Below are positions 15,978 to 26,058 of a DNA stretch of 64,000 nucleotides, one piece after another. Position 1 is the stretch's first letter; each line of letters begins with the position of its first letter. The DNA lies in NCBI GenBank assembly GCA_965242795.1, contig OZ251505.1, positions 1,674,001-1,738,000 of the forward strand, written 5' to 3'. The notes beneath the pieces are model-generated. The model worked only from the letters and a program-made list of their open reading frames with translations, was not told the DNA's origin and searched no databases. The position numbers and the translations under genes were made by a program. This stretch comes from Bin18 sp965242795. Its GTDB lineage: Bacteria > Desulfobacterota > Binatia > Bin18.

Positions 15978-16094
15978 TTACTTCTTCTGCATTTCCGCGC
16001 CGCAGCACTTGAGGCTGCCGTCTCCGCCCTTGGTGACGATCACCTGTACGCCGCAGCTTCCGCAGAGATACATCTTGCCGAGTTGGTTGGCCAT
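15978..16094 (-). CDS. Desulforedoxin-like mini zinc-ribbon protein
   Basis: A 38-residue protein, too short for most gene finders. It starts MANQLGKMYLCGSCGVQVIV and has Cys-x2-Cys near residues 11-14 and a Cys-Cys pair (LKCCGAEM) near 30, the ligand pattern of desulforedoxin and of the N-terminal domain of desulfoferrodoxin. It probably binds one iron or zinc per chain as a dimer. A terminator follows it. A second copy of the same type lies at 21033-21173. It could be the start of a longer desulfoferrodoxin, but TAA follows directly after MQKK. Confidence 0.75.
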   Translation of the reverse strand: MANQLGKMYLCGSCGVQVIVTKGGDGSLKCCGAEMQKK

Positions 16095-16118
16095 ACTGCG
16101 TCTCCTCCTGTCGGTGAC

Positions 16119-16880
16119 TTACCGTCCGGTGAATTTCGGCTTCCGTTTGTGCAGAAACGACTCGACGCCTTCCGCCCGGTCGCTAGTCGTTTGCAGGAGG
16201 GCGTAGATGTCTTCTTCGAGTCGAATCCCTTGATCCAAGGTGAGGTCGAGCGCCTTGTGCACGGCTTCTTTACCGAGCCGTACCGCAACGGGGCCTTTGC
16301 CTACCAGACTGGCCAGAACTTCGTCAACACGGGCGGGCAGGGCGTCTTTGGGGACGACTTCGTTGACCAACCCGACGCGATACCCTTCGTCCGTTTCGAT
16401 CGGGTTGCCGGTCAGGATCATTTCCAGGGCTTTGGTCGGTCCGACGATACGCGGCAAACGTTGCGTGCCTCCGCCGAACGGGATCAGGTCCTCGCTGACT
16501 TGGGGAAGGCCGAAGCGTGCACCGGAGACGGCTAGGCGCAGGTCGCAGGCCAGAGCCAATTCCAGGCCGACGCCGAACGCGTCGCCATTCAGGACCGCGA
16601 CGGTAGGCTTGGTCAGCGCCGCCAGCGCTTCGATGCTGCACAGGGATCCGAATTGCTCGCGTATCGCCGTGGCGGTGCGTATCGTCTCGTCGAGACCCGC
16701 GCAGAAGACGTCGCCTGATCCGGTCAGGACGCCGACTTCGATAGTCTCGTCTTCTTCGATGTCCCGACAGGCCGCGGCCAAGTCCTGATCCATGCGCTGG
16801 GTCAGCCGGTTGGCCTGCTCGGCACGGTTCAGCCGGAGCCATGCGACCTTGCCGCGCGTGTGGCTAACGAGATGTGACAC
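16119..16880 (-). CDS. Enoyl-CoA hydratase/isomerase (crotonase) family protein
   Basis: A 253-residue crotonase. The acyl-CoA oxyanion-hole region is present (TGSGDVFCAGLDETIR; AVLNGDAFGVGLELALACDL). At the two catalytic glutamates of rat enoyl-CoA hydratase (Glu144, Glu164) this protein has Gln (FGLPQVSED) and Glu (KALEMILTG), so a plain hydratase role is doubtful. It lies between the mini zinc protein and the acyl-CoA synthetase but is separated from the latter by a terminator. Substrate unknown. Confidence 0.85.
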   Translation of the reverse strand: MSHLVSHTRGKVAWLRLNRAEQANRLTQRMDQDLAAACRDIEEDETIEVGVLTGSGDVFCAGLDETIRTATAIREQFGSLCSIEALAALTKPTVAVLNGDAFGVGLELALACDLRLAVSGARFGLPQVSEDLIPFGGGTQRLPRIVGPTKALEMILTGNPIETDEGYRVGLVNEVVPKDALPARVDEVLASLVGKGPVAVRLGKEAVHKALDLTLDQGIRLEEDIYALLQTTSDRAEGVESFLHKRKPKFTGR

Positions 16881-16894
16881 CGGCGCGCTCCAAC

Positions 16895-16921
16895 GAAAAA
16901 GGGCGTCCTTGCGGACGCCCC
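16895..16921 (-). terminator. Rho-independent terminator after acyl-CoA synthetase
   Basis: On the minus strand GGGGCGTCC-GCAA-GGACGCCC is followed by TTTTT, eight bases after the synthetase stop codon. It separates this gene from the crotonase that follows. Confidence 0.85.
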
Positions 16922-16928
16922 GGGTGCG

Positions 16929-18482
<1,554 letters not shown>

Positions 18483-18491
18483 ACGTGCTCC

Positions 18492-19199
18492 TTACACCAG
18501 TCCGAAGAGTCGTTGTTCGAGTCGGAGGCCGTCGGCCAAGCTGAGATCCGTCCCACGGCGCACGGCTTGTTTGGCCAAACGTACGGTTCGCGGGCGATGC
18601 CGGCAGAGTGTGTATGCTAGGGATTTGGCCGCCGTCAAGAGGGCGGGGCGGGGCACCACCCGGTTGACCAAGCCGACTTGGAGGGCATGGTTCGCGTCCA
18701 GACGTTTGCCGGTCAACACCACGTCGAGCGCCCGTCCGAGCCCGATGGCCCGCGGCACGGTCTGCGTTCCGCCCACCCCGGGAATCATGCCCAAGCCGGT
18801 CTCCGGCAGAAAGAAGACGGCGTCGTCGGCTGCCAGACACATATCGCAGAGTAATGCCATTTCCAGCCCGCCGCCTGCGGTATAGCCGTGCACCGCGGCG
18901 ATCGTCGGCTGGGGCAAGTGCAAGAGCAGACCCCAGTTGTCGCGCAGCCAGCGGACTTCGCGCGCCCGCACGGGGGAGGGCGCGGACCCGAATTCCGAAA
19001 CGTCGCCGCCGGTGGAAAAACTCTCGCCTTCGCCGCGCAGGATCATCACGCGCACTTCGGGATCGTCCCTCACCGCGTGCAGGACGGCATGCAGTTCGTC
19101 GCGCATCGTCACGTTGTAGGCATTGAGTTGCCGGGGACGGTTGAGGCTGACGACGGCAACGGCCCCGTCTTTTTCGTACAGCACGGTTGGCGCGGACAT
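18492..19199 (-). CDS. Enoyl-CoA hydratase/isomerase (crotonase) family protein
   Basis: A 235-residue crotonase with SFSTGGDVSEFG and AVHGYTAGGGLEMALLCDMC at the oxyanion hole. The first catalytic glutamate is kept (FFLPETGLGMIPGVGG), while the second position reads ALDVVLTG, Asp for Glu. The ATG at 19199 is preferred over a GTG one codon earlier. It is directly upstream of the acyl-CoA synthetase. A REP-like element lies just upstream, at 19224. Confidence 0.86.
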   Translation of the reverse strand: MSAPTVLYEKDGAVAVVSLNRPRQLNAYNVTMRDELHAVLHAVRDDPEVRVMILRGEGESFSTGGDVSEFGSAPSPVRAREVRWLRDNWGLLLHLPQPTIAAVHGYTAGGGLEMALLCDMCLAADDAVFFLPETGLGMIPGVGGTQTVPRAIGLGRALDVVLTGKRLDANHALQVGLVNRVVPRPALLTAAKSLAYTLCRHRPRTVRLAKQAVRRGTDLSLADGLRLEQRLFGLV

Positions 19200-19223
19200 C
19201 ACGGCTCTTTCTACGGTTGAAAA

Positions 19224-19313
19224 CCCTTCGACAGGCTCAGGGACCTAGCGCAAGGCTCCGCACGCTCGGGGATCAGCCCGTTGAGCTTGCGGTGCCTTGA
19301 GCTTGTCGAAAGG
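19224..19313. repeat. REP-like repeat, inverted pair (copy 2)
   Basis: CCCTTCGACAGGCTCAGGGACC at 19224 (quoted in part) and, inverted, TTGAGCTTGTCGAAAGG ending at 19313 flank about 50 bases. The core is the same as in the elements at 5871, 43372 and inside the autotransporter gene. It fills the gap between the crotonase and the amidohydrolase. Confidence 0.7.
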
Positions 19314-19351
19314 CCGAAACGGGCATCGGAGCATCTTGTAGCCAATTCCCC

Positions 19352-20935
19352 TTATGCGGAGTAAACCGTTCGTCCGTCAATGATAGTAGTCGCAACTTCG
19401 ACGCTGCCGATTTCTTCAGGCGCCAAGCGCGTCACGTCGCAATTCAGAACGAGAACGTCCGCACGCAGACCGGGCGCCAAACGGCCGGCCTGCGTTTCCT
19501 CGAATCCGGTCCAGGCCGCCGTGCGGGTAAACAACGTTAGTGCCCGGCAGAGGGACACCGCTTCGTCCGGGTTCACGACGGCGCCGCTGCGTGTCCGGCG
19601 GGTAACTGCGGCGCGCACGGCCAGCCACGGATGCTGCGGCGCGACCGGACAGTCGGACCCGGCCGCGACCGGGATGCCTCGCGCGAGAAAACTTTGCGTG
19701 CGATACAGCCACGGATGTCCGCCACGATCCACTTCGGCAAGGTATTTGTCCCCGAAGAAATGGATGAAGCCGGGCTGCATCACGACCGCACAACCGCTTT
19801 CGGCCAAGCTGTCGAGAAACGGCGGAGGACACAACGAGCAGTGTTCGATGCGGTGGCGATGATCGGGCCGCGGCAAACGGCGTACGGCGTGTTGAATCGC
19901 GTCGATCGCGGCGCATATCGGCGCTTCTTCGACCGCGTGGATGGCAACTTGAAACCCGTGACGGTGGACCTGCCAGACCATGTCGGCCAGTTCGTCGGGC
20001 GGCGGGTCCAGATGTCCGCCGCTTTCATGCAGCAAGATTTTGATGCTGCCGACGCGGACCCGGTTGGCTGTTCGTATCCCCTCCTCCAGCCCGGTCTGAG
20101 TCAGTTCCGAGAAGCCGGACATGCCCAGCATGACGGTCGGCCGGGAACGCAGAACGCCCTCCTCCACCAATTCGGAGAACCGTCCGACGGTCCGAAGTGT
20201 ATTGCCGGCGCCCGCGTCGTGAAACGCGCAGATGCCGTAGCGCAATAATTCATGGCTGACGGTATGCAGACCGGCTTGGAACTCGGCTGGGTCCGGCCGC
20301 GGAAGAACCTTCCGCAACAGTGGTTCCCTCTCGTAGAGAACCCCCGTCGGTTCGCCGTGTTCGTCTCGCTCGACCGCACCCGAGCGGGGCGCGCAATGCA
20401 GGGTGATGCCGGCGCGCCGCAGGGCCGGGCTGTTCAGCACCGCGGCATGGCCGCTGCGATGGCGTACGATGATCGGTCGGTCCGCGTTCACCGCGTCTAG
20501 GTCGTGCCGGGTCGGGTGACGCCGCTCGCGCAAGAAGAACTCGTCGTAGCCGTAGCCGCGCAACCAGTCGCCGCCGTGCGCCCGGGCAAGCCGCACTCCG
20601 AGCGCGTCGCGGATGTCGGCGATCGAACGCGCGGCACTCAGATCGGCCCCGCACGCGCGACTCGCCCAGGCGAACAGGTGGAGATGCGGGTCGATGAATC
20701 CCGGCAGGACGGTCCGCCATTCACACGACAGCCTGCGCGTGTGGGGTCCGATGAATGGACGGATTTCGTCGCGCGTTCCGACCGCCAGAATCTTTCCGGC
20801 GGAGACCGCGACGCATTCGGCGTGCGGCTGCCGCGGGTCGAGCGTCAGGACGCGCGCCTCGTCGAGTACGAGGTCGGCGTGGGATGATGGTGGAAAAGGG
20901 GCGGGAGATGTCGAGTCGGACCGCGGGGAGGGCAT
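19352..20935 (-). CDS. YtcJ-type metal-dependent amidohydrolase
   Basis: A 527-residue amidohydrolase of the DUF/YtcJ branch. Metal-site motifs in order are GFIDPHLHLFAWASRA (His-x-His), ILLHESGGHLDPPPDEL, VAIHAVEEAPICAAID, HRHRIEHCSLCPP and AAGSDCPVAPQHPWL (Asp). It starts MPSPRSDSTSPAPF; the first 20 residues are low-complexity and may not be translated. The enzyme should hydrolyse a C-N bond; the substrate is unknown. It is transcribed alone, with a gap on each side. Confidence 0.87.
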   Translation of the reverse strand: MPSPRSDSTSPAPFPPSSHADLVLDEARVLTLDPRQPHAECVAVSAGKILAVGTRDEIRPFIGPHTRRLSCEWRTVLPGFIDPHLHLFAWASRACGADLSAARSIADIRDALGVRLARAHGGDWLRGYGYDEFFLRERRHPTRHDLDAVNADRPIIVRHRSGHAAVLNSPALRRAGITLHCAPRSGAVERDEHGEPTGVLYEREPLLRKVLPRPDPAEFQAGLHTVSHELLRYGICAFHDAGAGNTLRTVGRFSELVEEGVLRSRPTVMLGMSGFSELTQTGLEEGIRTANRVRVGSIKILLHESGGHLDPPPDELADMVWQVHRHGFQVAIHAVEEAPICAAIDAIQHAVRRLPRPDHRHRIEHCSLCPPPFLDSLAESGCAVVMQPGFIHFFGDKYLAEVDRGGHPWLYRTQSFLARGIPVAAGSDCPVAPQHPWLAVRAAVTRRTRSGAVVNPDEAVSLCRALTLFTRTAAWTGFEETQAGRLAPGLRADVLVLNCDVTRLAPEEIGSVEVATTIIDGRTVYSA

Positions 20936-21032
20936 GGCGACGGTCGGTTCCCGCGGACAAGTGGACTGAAGCAGAAAGAGCGAGGTTGCCCCCGCTCTTC
21001 CATTCTCGCACGTGGATCGGTTGCGGTCGGAT

Positions 21033-21173
21033 TCAGTCGGACGACGGCAGCGGCTTGGCCTCCTTGAGCGGCATTTCCGTGTCGCAACACTGGATCGCGC
21101 CGTCGCCGGGTTTGTTGCAGAGAATCTCCGTCCCGCATTTCTCGCACATGTAGCGTTTTCCGAGTTGTGCCAT
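21033..21173 (-). CDS. Desulforedoxin-like mini zinc-ribbon protein (second copy)
   Basis: A 46-residue protein started at ATG 21173 behind AGGAGGGTCAG. It begins MAQLGKRYMCEKCGTEILCN and has CEKCG and QCCDTEM as the Cys-x2-Cys and Cys-Cys ligand pairs of desulforedoxin-like domains. It is a paralogue of the 38-residue protein at 15978-16094, with a longer tail (PLKEAKPLPSSD). A longer in-frame upstream extension has no ribosome site and is rejected. Probably a metal-binding redox or zinc protein. Confidence 0.75.
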   Translation of the reverse strand: MAQLGKRYMCEKCGTEILCNKPGDGAIQCCDTEMPLKEAKPLPSSD

Positions 21174-21255
21174 CTGACCCTCCTGTGAGTGGGAATACGG
21201 TCGTGGGTTCGCTTCGTTCGCAGAAATTTCCACCCCGCTTCGCCGACAGAAGCTA

Positions 21256-22317
21256 CTAAACAAACGGCAGCGTGGCAACCTCGGCCACGACGCTTTTCCC
21301 GTTGCCGTCAATGGACAGACATGTACCCGGGTCGGCGTGCTCGCGGCGCACGTAGCCTAACGCAATCGTGCGACCGAGACGCGGCAAGTCCGTCACGCTG
21401 GTCAGCCAACCGACGTCTTTGCCGTCTTTGAAAAGAGGGTCCCCGGCCGCGGGACCTGCGGCGGAGAGCAGCAAGCCGCACAAACGGCGGTTGATGCGAC
21501 CCCGTGCGGACACGCGCTCCACGACTTCCTGCCCGAGATAGCAGCCCTTCTCGAAGCTGATCGCGTGTTCCAGCCCGACTTCCAGTACGACGCGACCCTC
21601 GTCCATATCGACGCCGTACCATGGGATGCCGGCCTCGATGCGCAGCATGTTCAGCGCGGCGTGGCCGACCGGCTGTACCCCATCGACGCTTGCTAACGCT
21701 TGCCACACATCCGCGGCGCGGTCACTCGGCGTATGGATTTCATAGCCGCCGTGTCCCGTCTGGTCAGCCCGAACGAGGCGGACGGCAACGCCGGCCAACG
21801 TGGCTTCGCAGTGATGCAGTTCTCGTTCCGGGAGGCTGTCGAGGCCGAGAGCATTCGGTACTTTTGCCGCTTCGGGACCTTGGACTGCTATCGTAGTTTG
21901 ACGTGCGCCCAAATCGGCGATCTCGACGTCGTCGGCGATGATGAAACGCTCCAGCGCAGCCGTGGTTTTAGTAGCGATGCGGGTGTCCACGTCCAGCAGG
22001 ACGGCCGACTCCGTGGCGTAGATGCGCAGGTCGGCGACCAATCGGCCCTGCTCGGTCAACAGTGTGGCGGCACAACCCTGGCCGGGCCGGAGGGCTTTGA
22101 CGTCGTTGGACACCATCCCTTGCAGGAAGTCTATGGTGTCCGTCCCCGTCAGTTCGAGTTGCGTGCGGAAGGAGAGGTCGATGAGCCCAACCCTCTCGCA
22201 CACCGAGGCGTATTCGTCCGCGGGCGTCGTGAACGTGGCCGGGAGTTCGACGCCGCGGTCGTCGGTCATCGAAGCGGCTCGGGTCTTCAGCCAAGCCGAG
22301 AACGCACTTCTTTTCAT
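21256..22317 (-). CDS. ygfZ: YgfZ/GcvT-family folate-binding protein
   Basis: A 353-residue protein related to glycine cleavage T-protein. The YgfZ signature KGCYLGQEVVER lies at 257-268. Family members bind tetrahydrofolate and help repair or assemble certain Fe-S clusters (for example in MiaB-type enzymes). N-terminal blocks LTGTDTIDFLQGMVSND and YEIHTPSDRA are typical. It is longer than some homologues at the N-terminus. With grxD and bolA 5 kb away, it points to active Fe-S maintenance, but the loci are not linked by operon. Confidence 0.9.
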   Translation of the reverse strand: MKRSAFSAWLKTRAASMTDDRGVELPATFTTPADEYASVCERVGLIDLSFRTQLELTGTDTIDFLQGMVSNDVKALRPGQGCAATLLTEQGRLVADLRIYATESAVLLDVDTRIATKTTAALERFIIADDVEIADLGARQTTIAVQGPEAAKVPNALGLDSLPERELHHCEATLAGVAVRLVRADQTGHGGYEIHTPSDRAADVWQALASVDGVQPVGHAALNMLRIEAGIPWYGVDMDEGRVVLEVGLEHAISFEKGCYLGQEVVERVSARGRINRRLCGLLLSAAGPAAGDPLFKDGKDVGWLTSVTDLPRLGRTIALGYVRREHADPGTCLSIDGNGKSVVAEVATLPFV

Positions 22318-22518
22318 TCGCCTAAAAAGTCCAGATCCGTGACGGAAGGTAGGTGATTGCTGGATTTTTCTTATTATAGGTGTTCACCTGAAAGAACCCT
22401 GGGACGCTTTGATCCGAAAATAGGGTCATAGCGGCACCGTTCTTCCGTCTTTCTCGACTTACTGAGTAGGGCGCCCGATAGTCCGAATCTTCTCGAATTC
22501 GTGCCCATTGTCATGGGC
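22318..22518. other. Intergenic, short hairpins only
   Basis: Less GC-rich spacer. A short palindrome AGGTGTTCACCT lies near 22378, and GCCCAT-TGTC-ATGGGC (22503-22518) directly abuts the end of the micro-protein gene at 22519, where it may act as a weak terminator on the minus strand. No gene seen. Confidence 0.45.
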
Positions 22519-22599
22519 CTAACGGAGTGCAAGATGCAACGCTAGGATGGATGCCCCACCGAAAATAACGAGACCCCCAATAACAGCAATCCAGTCCAT
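22519..22599 (-). CDS. Micro membrane protein of 26 residues
   Basis: A 26-residue peptide, MDWIAVIGGLVIFGGASILA then LHLALR, is almost entirely one hydrophobic helix with a positively charged end. Its ATG overlaps the stop of the upstream small membrane protein as TAATG (22601-22597), a classical coupling signal, which is the main reason to believe it. A hairpin follows. It is probably a single-span inner-membrane peptide acting with its neighbour. Function unknown; no named family is recognised. Confidence 0.55.
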   Translation of the reverse strand: MDWIAVIGGLVIFGGASILALHLALR

Positions 22600-22820
22600 T
22601 ATTCGTTCTCCTCTTGAGCAAGAAGCCGTCGAATACCGCGATCCTTGACCCAAATCGCGCTGCCGAGACCGACACTAGCAGCAATTCCAAGAGAGGCCAA
22701 CCAATTCCGGAGGGGCGCAACAGGCCGAAAAAGGATGCTCACCGTACCGCCAGCAACCGCAAGGTTGACCAGAACAAGGAGTTTGAGAATCTCCGTCTCG
22801 TATTTAATGCGTCCGGTCAT
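22599..22820 (-). CDS. Small two-span membrane protein
   Basis: A 73-residue protein: MTGRIKYETEILKLLVLVNL, a hydrophobic hairpin of two membrane segments (LLVLVNLAVAGGTVSILF and LASLGIAASVGLGSAIWV), then a charged tail KDRGIRRLLAQEENE. The N-terminus KYETEILKL and the tail resemble small uncharacterised membrane proteins seen in diverse bacteria. The ribosome site is weak. It is coupled by TAATG overlap to the 26-residue peptide downstream. It may form a two-component membrane module; role unknown. Confidence 0.65.
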   Translation of the reverse strand: MTGRIKYETEILKLLVLVNLAVAGGTVSILFRPVAPLRNWLASLGIAASVGLGSAIWVKDRGIRRLLAQEENE

Positions 22821-22852
22821 GTATGAGGATATTCCAAGGAAAAAGATTGTCT

Positions 22853-23932
22853 TCACACCGCCGAATTCAAGCGCCGCAGCTCGCGGACGGCTTGAATCCG
22901 CTCCTGTGCGAGAGTGACGGCCAAACGGTGGGGTGGCACGTCGCGCTGTTTGGCCTCCGCGAAGATCGTCTTGAGTGTGTCGAAAATCGCCTCGGTCTTG
23001 GCCTTGGCGCGTTCGCGGCGGTAGCCGCCGGGCGTGAGTTCGTCTGCCACGTTGATGAGTCCGCCGGCGTTGATCGCAAAGTCGGGTGCATACAGGATGC
23101 CGCGCGCGTGAATGGCGTCGCCGTCGTCCTCGGTCAGGAGTTGGTTGTTGGCGCCGCCGCCGATGATCCGGCAGCGCAGTCGGGGGACCGTGTCCGTATT
23201 GAAAATGCCGCCCGCGGCGCAGGGGGCGAGAATGTCGCACTCCTGCTTCAGAATATCGGTCGCATCGACGACCTGCGCGCCGAGTTCGGTGGCGGCTTTC
23301 CGCGTCCGCGCCTCGTCCAGGTCGGCCACGATCAACTTCGCGCCGGCCTCGTGCAGATACCCGGCCAACGCGAAGCCGACTTTGCCCAGTCCGGGCAGCG
23401 CGACCGTGAGCCCGCGGAAGTCGGCGCGCCCGTCGGCTTCTTCGAGACAGGCGCGCAGGCCGCACAGAATGCCCCACGCGGTCACGGGCGACGGGTCGCC
23501 GCCGCCGCCGAACACCTCGCCGCGGCCCGCCCCGAAGCGGCTTTCGGCCAGAACGTGCTCCAGGTCCGCGGTCGTCGTGCCCATGTCTTCGGTCGGAATG
23601 TAGCGCCCGCCCAACGAGTCGATGGCGCGGCCCAGCGCCCGGAACAGCGCCTCACGGTTTGCGGGCGGTTCGCCCATGACGGCGACGACTGCCTTGCCGC
23701 CACCGTAGCGCAGCCCGGCCAGCGCTGCCTTGTAGGTCATGGCCTGCGAGAGACGCAGCGCGTCGGTCAACGCTTCGTCGTCGCCGGCGTAGCGACGCAT
23801 GCGGATGCCGCCCAGCGCGGGCCCCAGGGTCGTATCGTGAATGCCGATGATTGCGGTCAGCCCGGCGCCGCGGTCGGTACACACGACCGTCTGTTCGTGG
23901 CCTTCCGCCAACATGGGCTCGAAGAAGGACAT
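22853..23932 (-). CDS. Leucine/valine/phenylalanine dehydrogenase (Glu/Leu/Phe/Val family)
   Basis: A 359-residue amino-acid dehydrogenase that should deaminate branched-chain (or phenyl) amino acids to 2-oxo acids with NAD+. It has the two catalytic lysines in MTYKAALAGLRYGGGKAVV, the ALGGIRMRRY substrate loop, and a Rossmann domain around LPGLGKVGFALAGYL. Length and order match leucine dehydrogenase; substrate choice among Leu, Val and Phe cannot be fixed by eye. It follows the Rieske gene by nine bases on the same strand. Confidence 0.9.
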   Translation of the reverse strand: MSFFEPMLAEGHEQTVVCTDRGAGLTAIIGIHDTTLGPALGGIRMRRYAGDDEALTDALRLSQAMTYKAALAGLRYGGGKAVVAVMGEPPANREALFRALGRAIDSLGGRYIPTEDMGTTTADLEHVLAESRFGAGRGEVFGGGGDPSPVTAWGILCGLRACLEEADGRADFRGLTVALPGLGKVGFALAGYLHEAGAKLIVADLDEARTRKAATELGAQVVDATDILKQECDILAPCAAGGIFNTDTVPRLRCRIIGGGANNQLLTEDDGDAIHARGILYAPDFAINAGGLINVADELTPGGYRRERAKAKTEAIFDTLKTIFAEAKQRDVPPHRLAVTLAQERIQAVRELRRLNSAV

Positions 23933-23941
23933 GCTGCCCGC

Positions 23942-24247
23942 CTACACCTCGACGAGAACGTCGTCCCCATCGACTTTGACGGCGAACACAGCCTGTTTTT
24001 CGTCCGGGTCCTCGCTGTTTTCGCCGGTCGTGACGTCGAAATCCCAGGCGTGCCACGGGCAGGTGACCATCTTTCCGTCCAGTTCGCCCTCGCCCAACGG
24101 CCCGCCCTGATGCGGGCACACGTTGTCCAGCGCGTAATACGTGCCCTCGACGTTGAAAATAGCGACCTGCTGATCGCCCACATCGAAACAGCGGCCCTCG
24201 CCCTCGGGGATGTCGCCCGTCGCGGCCACCTTTACGAACTCGGCCAT
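23942..24247 (-). CDS. Rieske [2Fe-2S] ferredoxin-like protein (NirD/BphF type)
   Basis: A 101-residue soluble Rieske protein. The cluster ligands are Cys44-x-His46 in NVCPHQGGPL and Cys63-x2-His66 in VTCPWHAWDF. The start MAEFVKVAATGDIPEGEG at 24247, behind a GGAGGA, is preferred to a longer frame. Such proteins pass electrons to ring-hydroxylating oxygenases or act in nitrite reductases. It directly precedes the amino-acid dehydrogenase, and no oxygenase is next to it, so its partner is unknown. Confidence 0.9.
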   Translation of the reverse strand: MAEFVKVAATGDIPEGEGRCFDVGDQQVAIFNVEGTYYALDNVCPHQGGPLGEGELDGKMVTCPWHAWDFDVTTGENSEDPDEKQAVFAVKVDGDDVLVEV

Positions 24248-24330
24248 GCGTGTCCTCCTGCGTCCCGTGGATATGCGCGAATAAACCAAATTCCCGATAG
24301 CCCCGCAAGTTCGGGGTCACGTCCGGAGGG

Positions 24331-26010
24331 TCACGGCTTTCCGACACCCATACTTTTGCGCCCGACCTCGGCAATCAAGGCGCTGCGCACGTTCCGAAAA
24401 ACGCCTGCCCAGTCGCCCGGCTCGGGTTGCCGGAACAGGCGCATGGTCGGATACCAGGGCGTGTCGGAGCGTCCGAGGAGCCAACGCCAATCGGGTGCGA
24501 ACGTGAGCAGATTCCAGACGGGTACGCCGAGGGCGCCGGCCAGATGGGCGATGGCGGTGTCCACGGTAATCAGCAAATCGACCTCGGCGAGGGCGTCCGC
24601 GGTCGCCGCGAAATCATCGAGGACGCCGTTCAGCCCCCCGACCAGGCCGTGAAATCCCCCGGCGGCGCGCTCCGTGGCGCGCGTGCCCACCTGAAAGCTG
24701 ACGAACTCGGTGCCGGGCAAGGCGATCAGCGGCGCGAAATCTTCGAGCCGGCAGGATCGTTCCCGGTCCCGATCATGGGCCGGATTGCCCGCCCAGACGA
24801 TACCGACCCGGAATTGCCGCGTCGGTGGAAGAAACGGTCGCCGCGGCGAGACGGTGTGCAGATACGGACAAGTGTCGGGAATCGAGTCCGGAGTGGTGCC
24901 GAAAATCCCCGGCAACTCCAACAGTAGGCAGACCCGGTCGGTCGCGGGTGCCGGTCGGTTGCCGGGAATCACCTGCACGGCGCCGTCCAACCGGCGTAAG
25001 AGCCGGGCCAGCGGGACCGGGACGTAGAGCGACACGTCCGCCCCACGCCGGGCTACCAACGGCGCGTACCGGGCGAACTGTATGACGTCGCCGAGCCCCT
25101 GTTCGCCGACCAGCAGGATCGACTGCCCGCGAATATCCTCGCCGTTCCAGGGACGGCCTTCGACGTTCAGCGATTGCCAAGTGTGGTGTCGGCGCCGCCA
25201 GCCGAAATCCCGCCACCCCTCAACGTAGCGTCCTGCCAGCAGATTCGCCCGCGCCCGCCCGAGCCGTGCGCCGAGATGCTCGGACTCGACGGCGAGCGCC
25301 GCATCAAAGGATTTCAGTGCTTCTTCAAGGCGCTCCTGGCCGGCGAGGTTGTTGCCCAGCGCCGCCAACACGTCGGCCGAATCCGGCGCGTGATCGAGCG
25401 CCGCGCGGAGGTGTCGCTCGCTCTCCGTGTAGTCCCCCAATGCGGAGAGCACGCCGCTCAGGTCGAGCCGGTACATGGGCGCTGTCGGCTCAATCGCAAC
25501 AGCCCGATGAAAAGCCGCCAGTGCGGGTTGCAAATGCCGCCTGTCCCAGAGCAACCGCCCCAGGGCGTGGTACAGCTTCGCGTTGTCGGGATGAACGCGC
25601 AGTGCCGCTCGGTAATGATCGAGCGCGGCGTCGTACCGTTCCAGCTTCGTGAGGGCCGTGCCGCAGGACAGGGCGGCTTTCAGATGCCTCGGTTCGCGCT
25701 CGAGGACGGCCCGATACCGATCGAGCGCGCCTCGCCAGTCGCCTGCATCGGACAGCGCGTTGCCGAGATTGTAGTGCAGATCGGCGAAATCCGGACAGGC
25801 GCGCACGCCGCGGCGCAGGACGTCGAGCCCTTCCGCCTTGCGGCCCAATGCACGGAGCGCAACGCCCAGGTTGGACCAGCAGGCGCCCTCGTCGGGACGG
25901 TGGAGCAGAATCGCGAGGTAGGCGTCCGCCGCGGCGTCGAGCTTGCCGTCGACGTGCAACGTTATCGCGCGGCGGATGTCGGGGGCCGGCGCGCCACGGG
26001 CGTGACTCAC
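24331..26010 (-). CDS. TPR protein with glycosyltransferase-9-like C-terminal domain
   Basis: A 559-residue protein. Residues 1 to about 260 are six or seven TPR repeats (e.g. ADLHYNLGNALSDAGDWRGA, and ALDRYRAVLEREPRHLKAAL). Residues from about 280 resemble the heptosyltransferase/ADP-glycosyl family 9 fold: RGQSILLVGEQGLGDVIQFA, then FRVGIVWAGNPAHDRDRERS, and a C-terminal block VDTAIAHLAGALGVPVWNLL. The start is GTG 26010. Such proteins are thought to glycosylate proteins or polysaccharides. There is no signal peptide. Donor and acceptor are unknown. Confidence 0.85.
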   Translation of the reverse strand: MSHARGAPAPDIRRAITLHVDGKLDAAADAYLAILLHRPDEGACWSNLGVALRALGRKAEGLDVLRRGVRACPDFADLHYNLGNALSDAGDWRGALDRYRAVLEREPRHLKAALSCGTALTKLERYDAALDHYRAALRVHPDNAKLYHALGRLLWDRRHLQPALAAFHRAVAIEPTAPMYRLDLSGVLSALGDYTESERHLRAALDHAPDSADVLAALGNNLAGQERLEEALKSFDAALAVESEHLGARLGRARANLLAGRYVEGWRDFGWRRRHHTWQSLNVEGRPWNGEDIRGQSILLVGEQGLGDVIQFARYAPLVARRGADVSLYVPVPLARLLRRLDGAVQVIPGNRPAPATDRVCLLLELPGIFGTTPDSIPDTCPYLHTVSPRRPFLPPTRQFRVGIVWAGNPAHDRDRERSCRLEDFAPLIALPGTEFVSFQVGTRATERAAGGFHGLVGGLNGVLDDFAATADALAEVDLLITVDTAIAHLAGALGVPVWNLLTFAPDWRWLLGRSDTPWYPTMRLFRQPEPGDWAGVFRNVRSALIAEVGRKSMGVGKP

Positions 26011-26058
26011 GAAGGAGGTCCCTTCGCGCCGAACCGACCGGTCGGACGGGCGGCGCGT

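Noticed and set aside
22599..23477. Long minus-strand frame of 292 codons ending in the small membrane protein
   Set aside because: Its first 219 codons are a shadow of the amino-acid dehydrogenase gene; only the last 73 codons form the small membrane protein.
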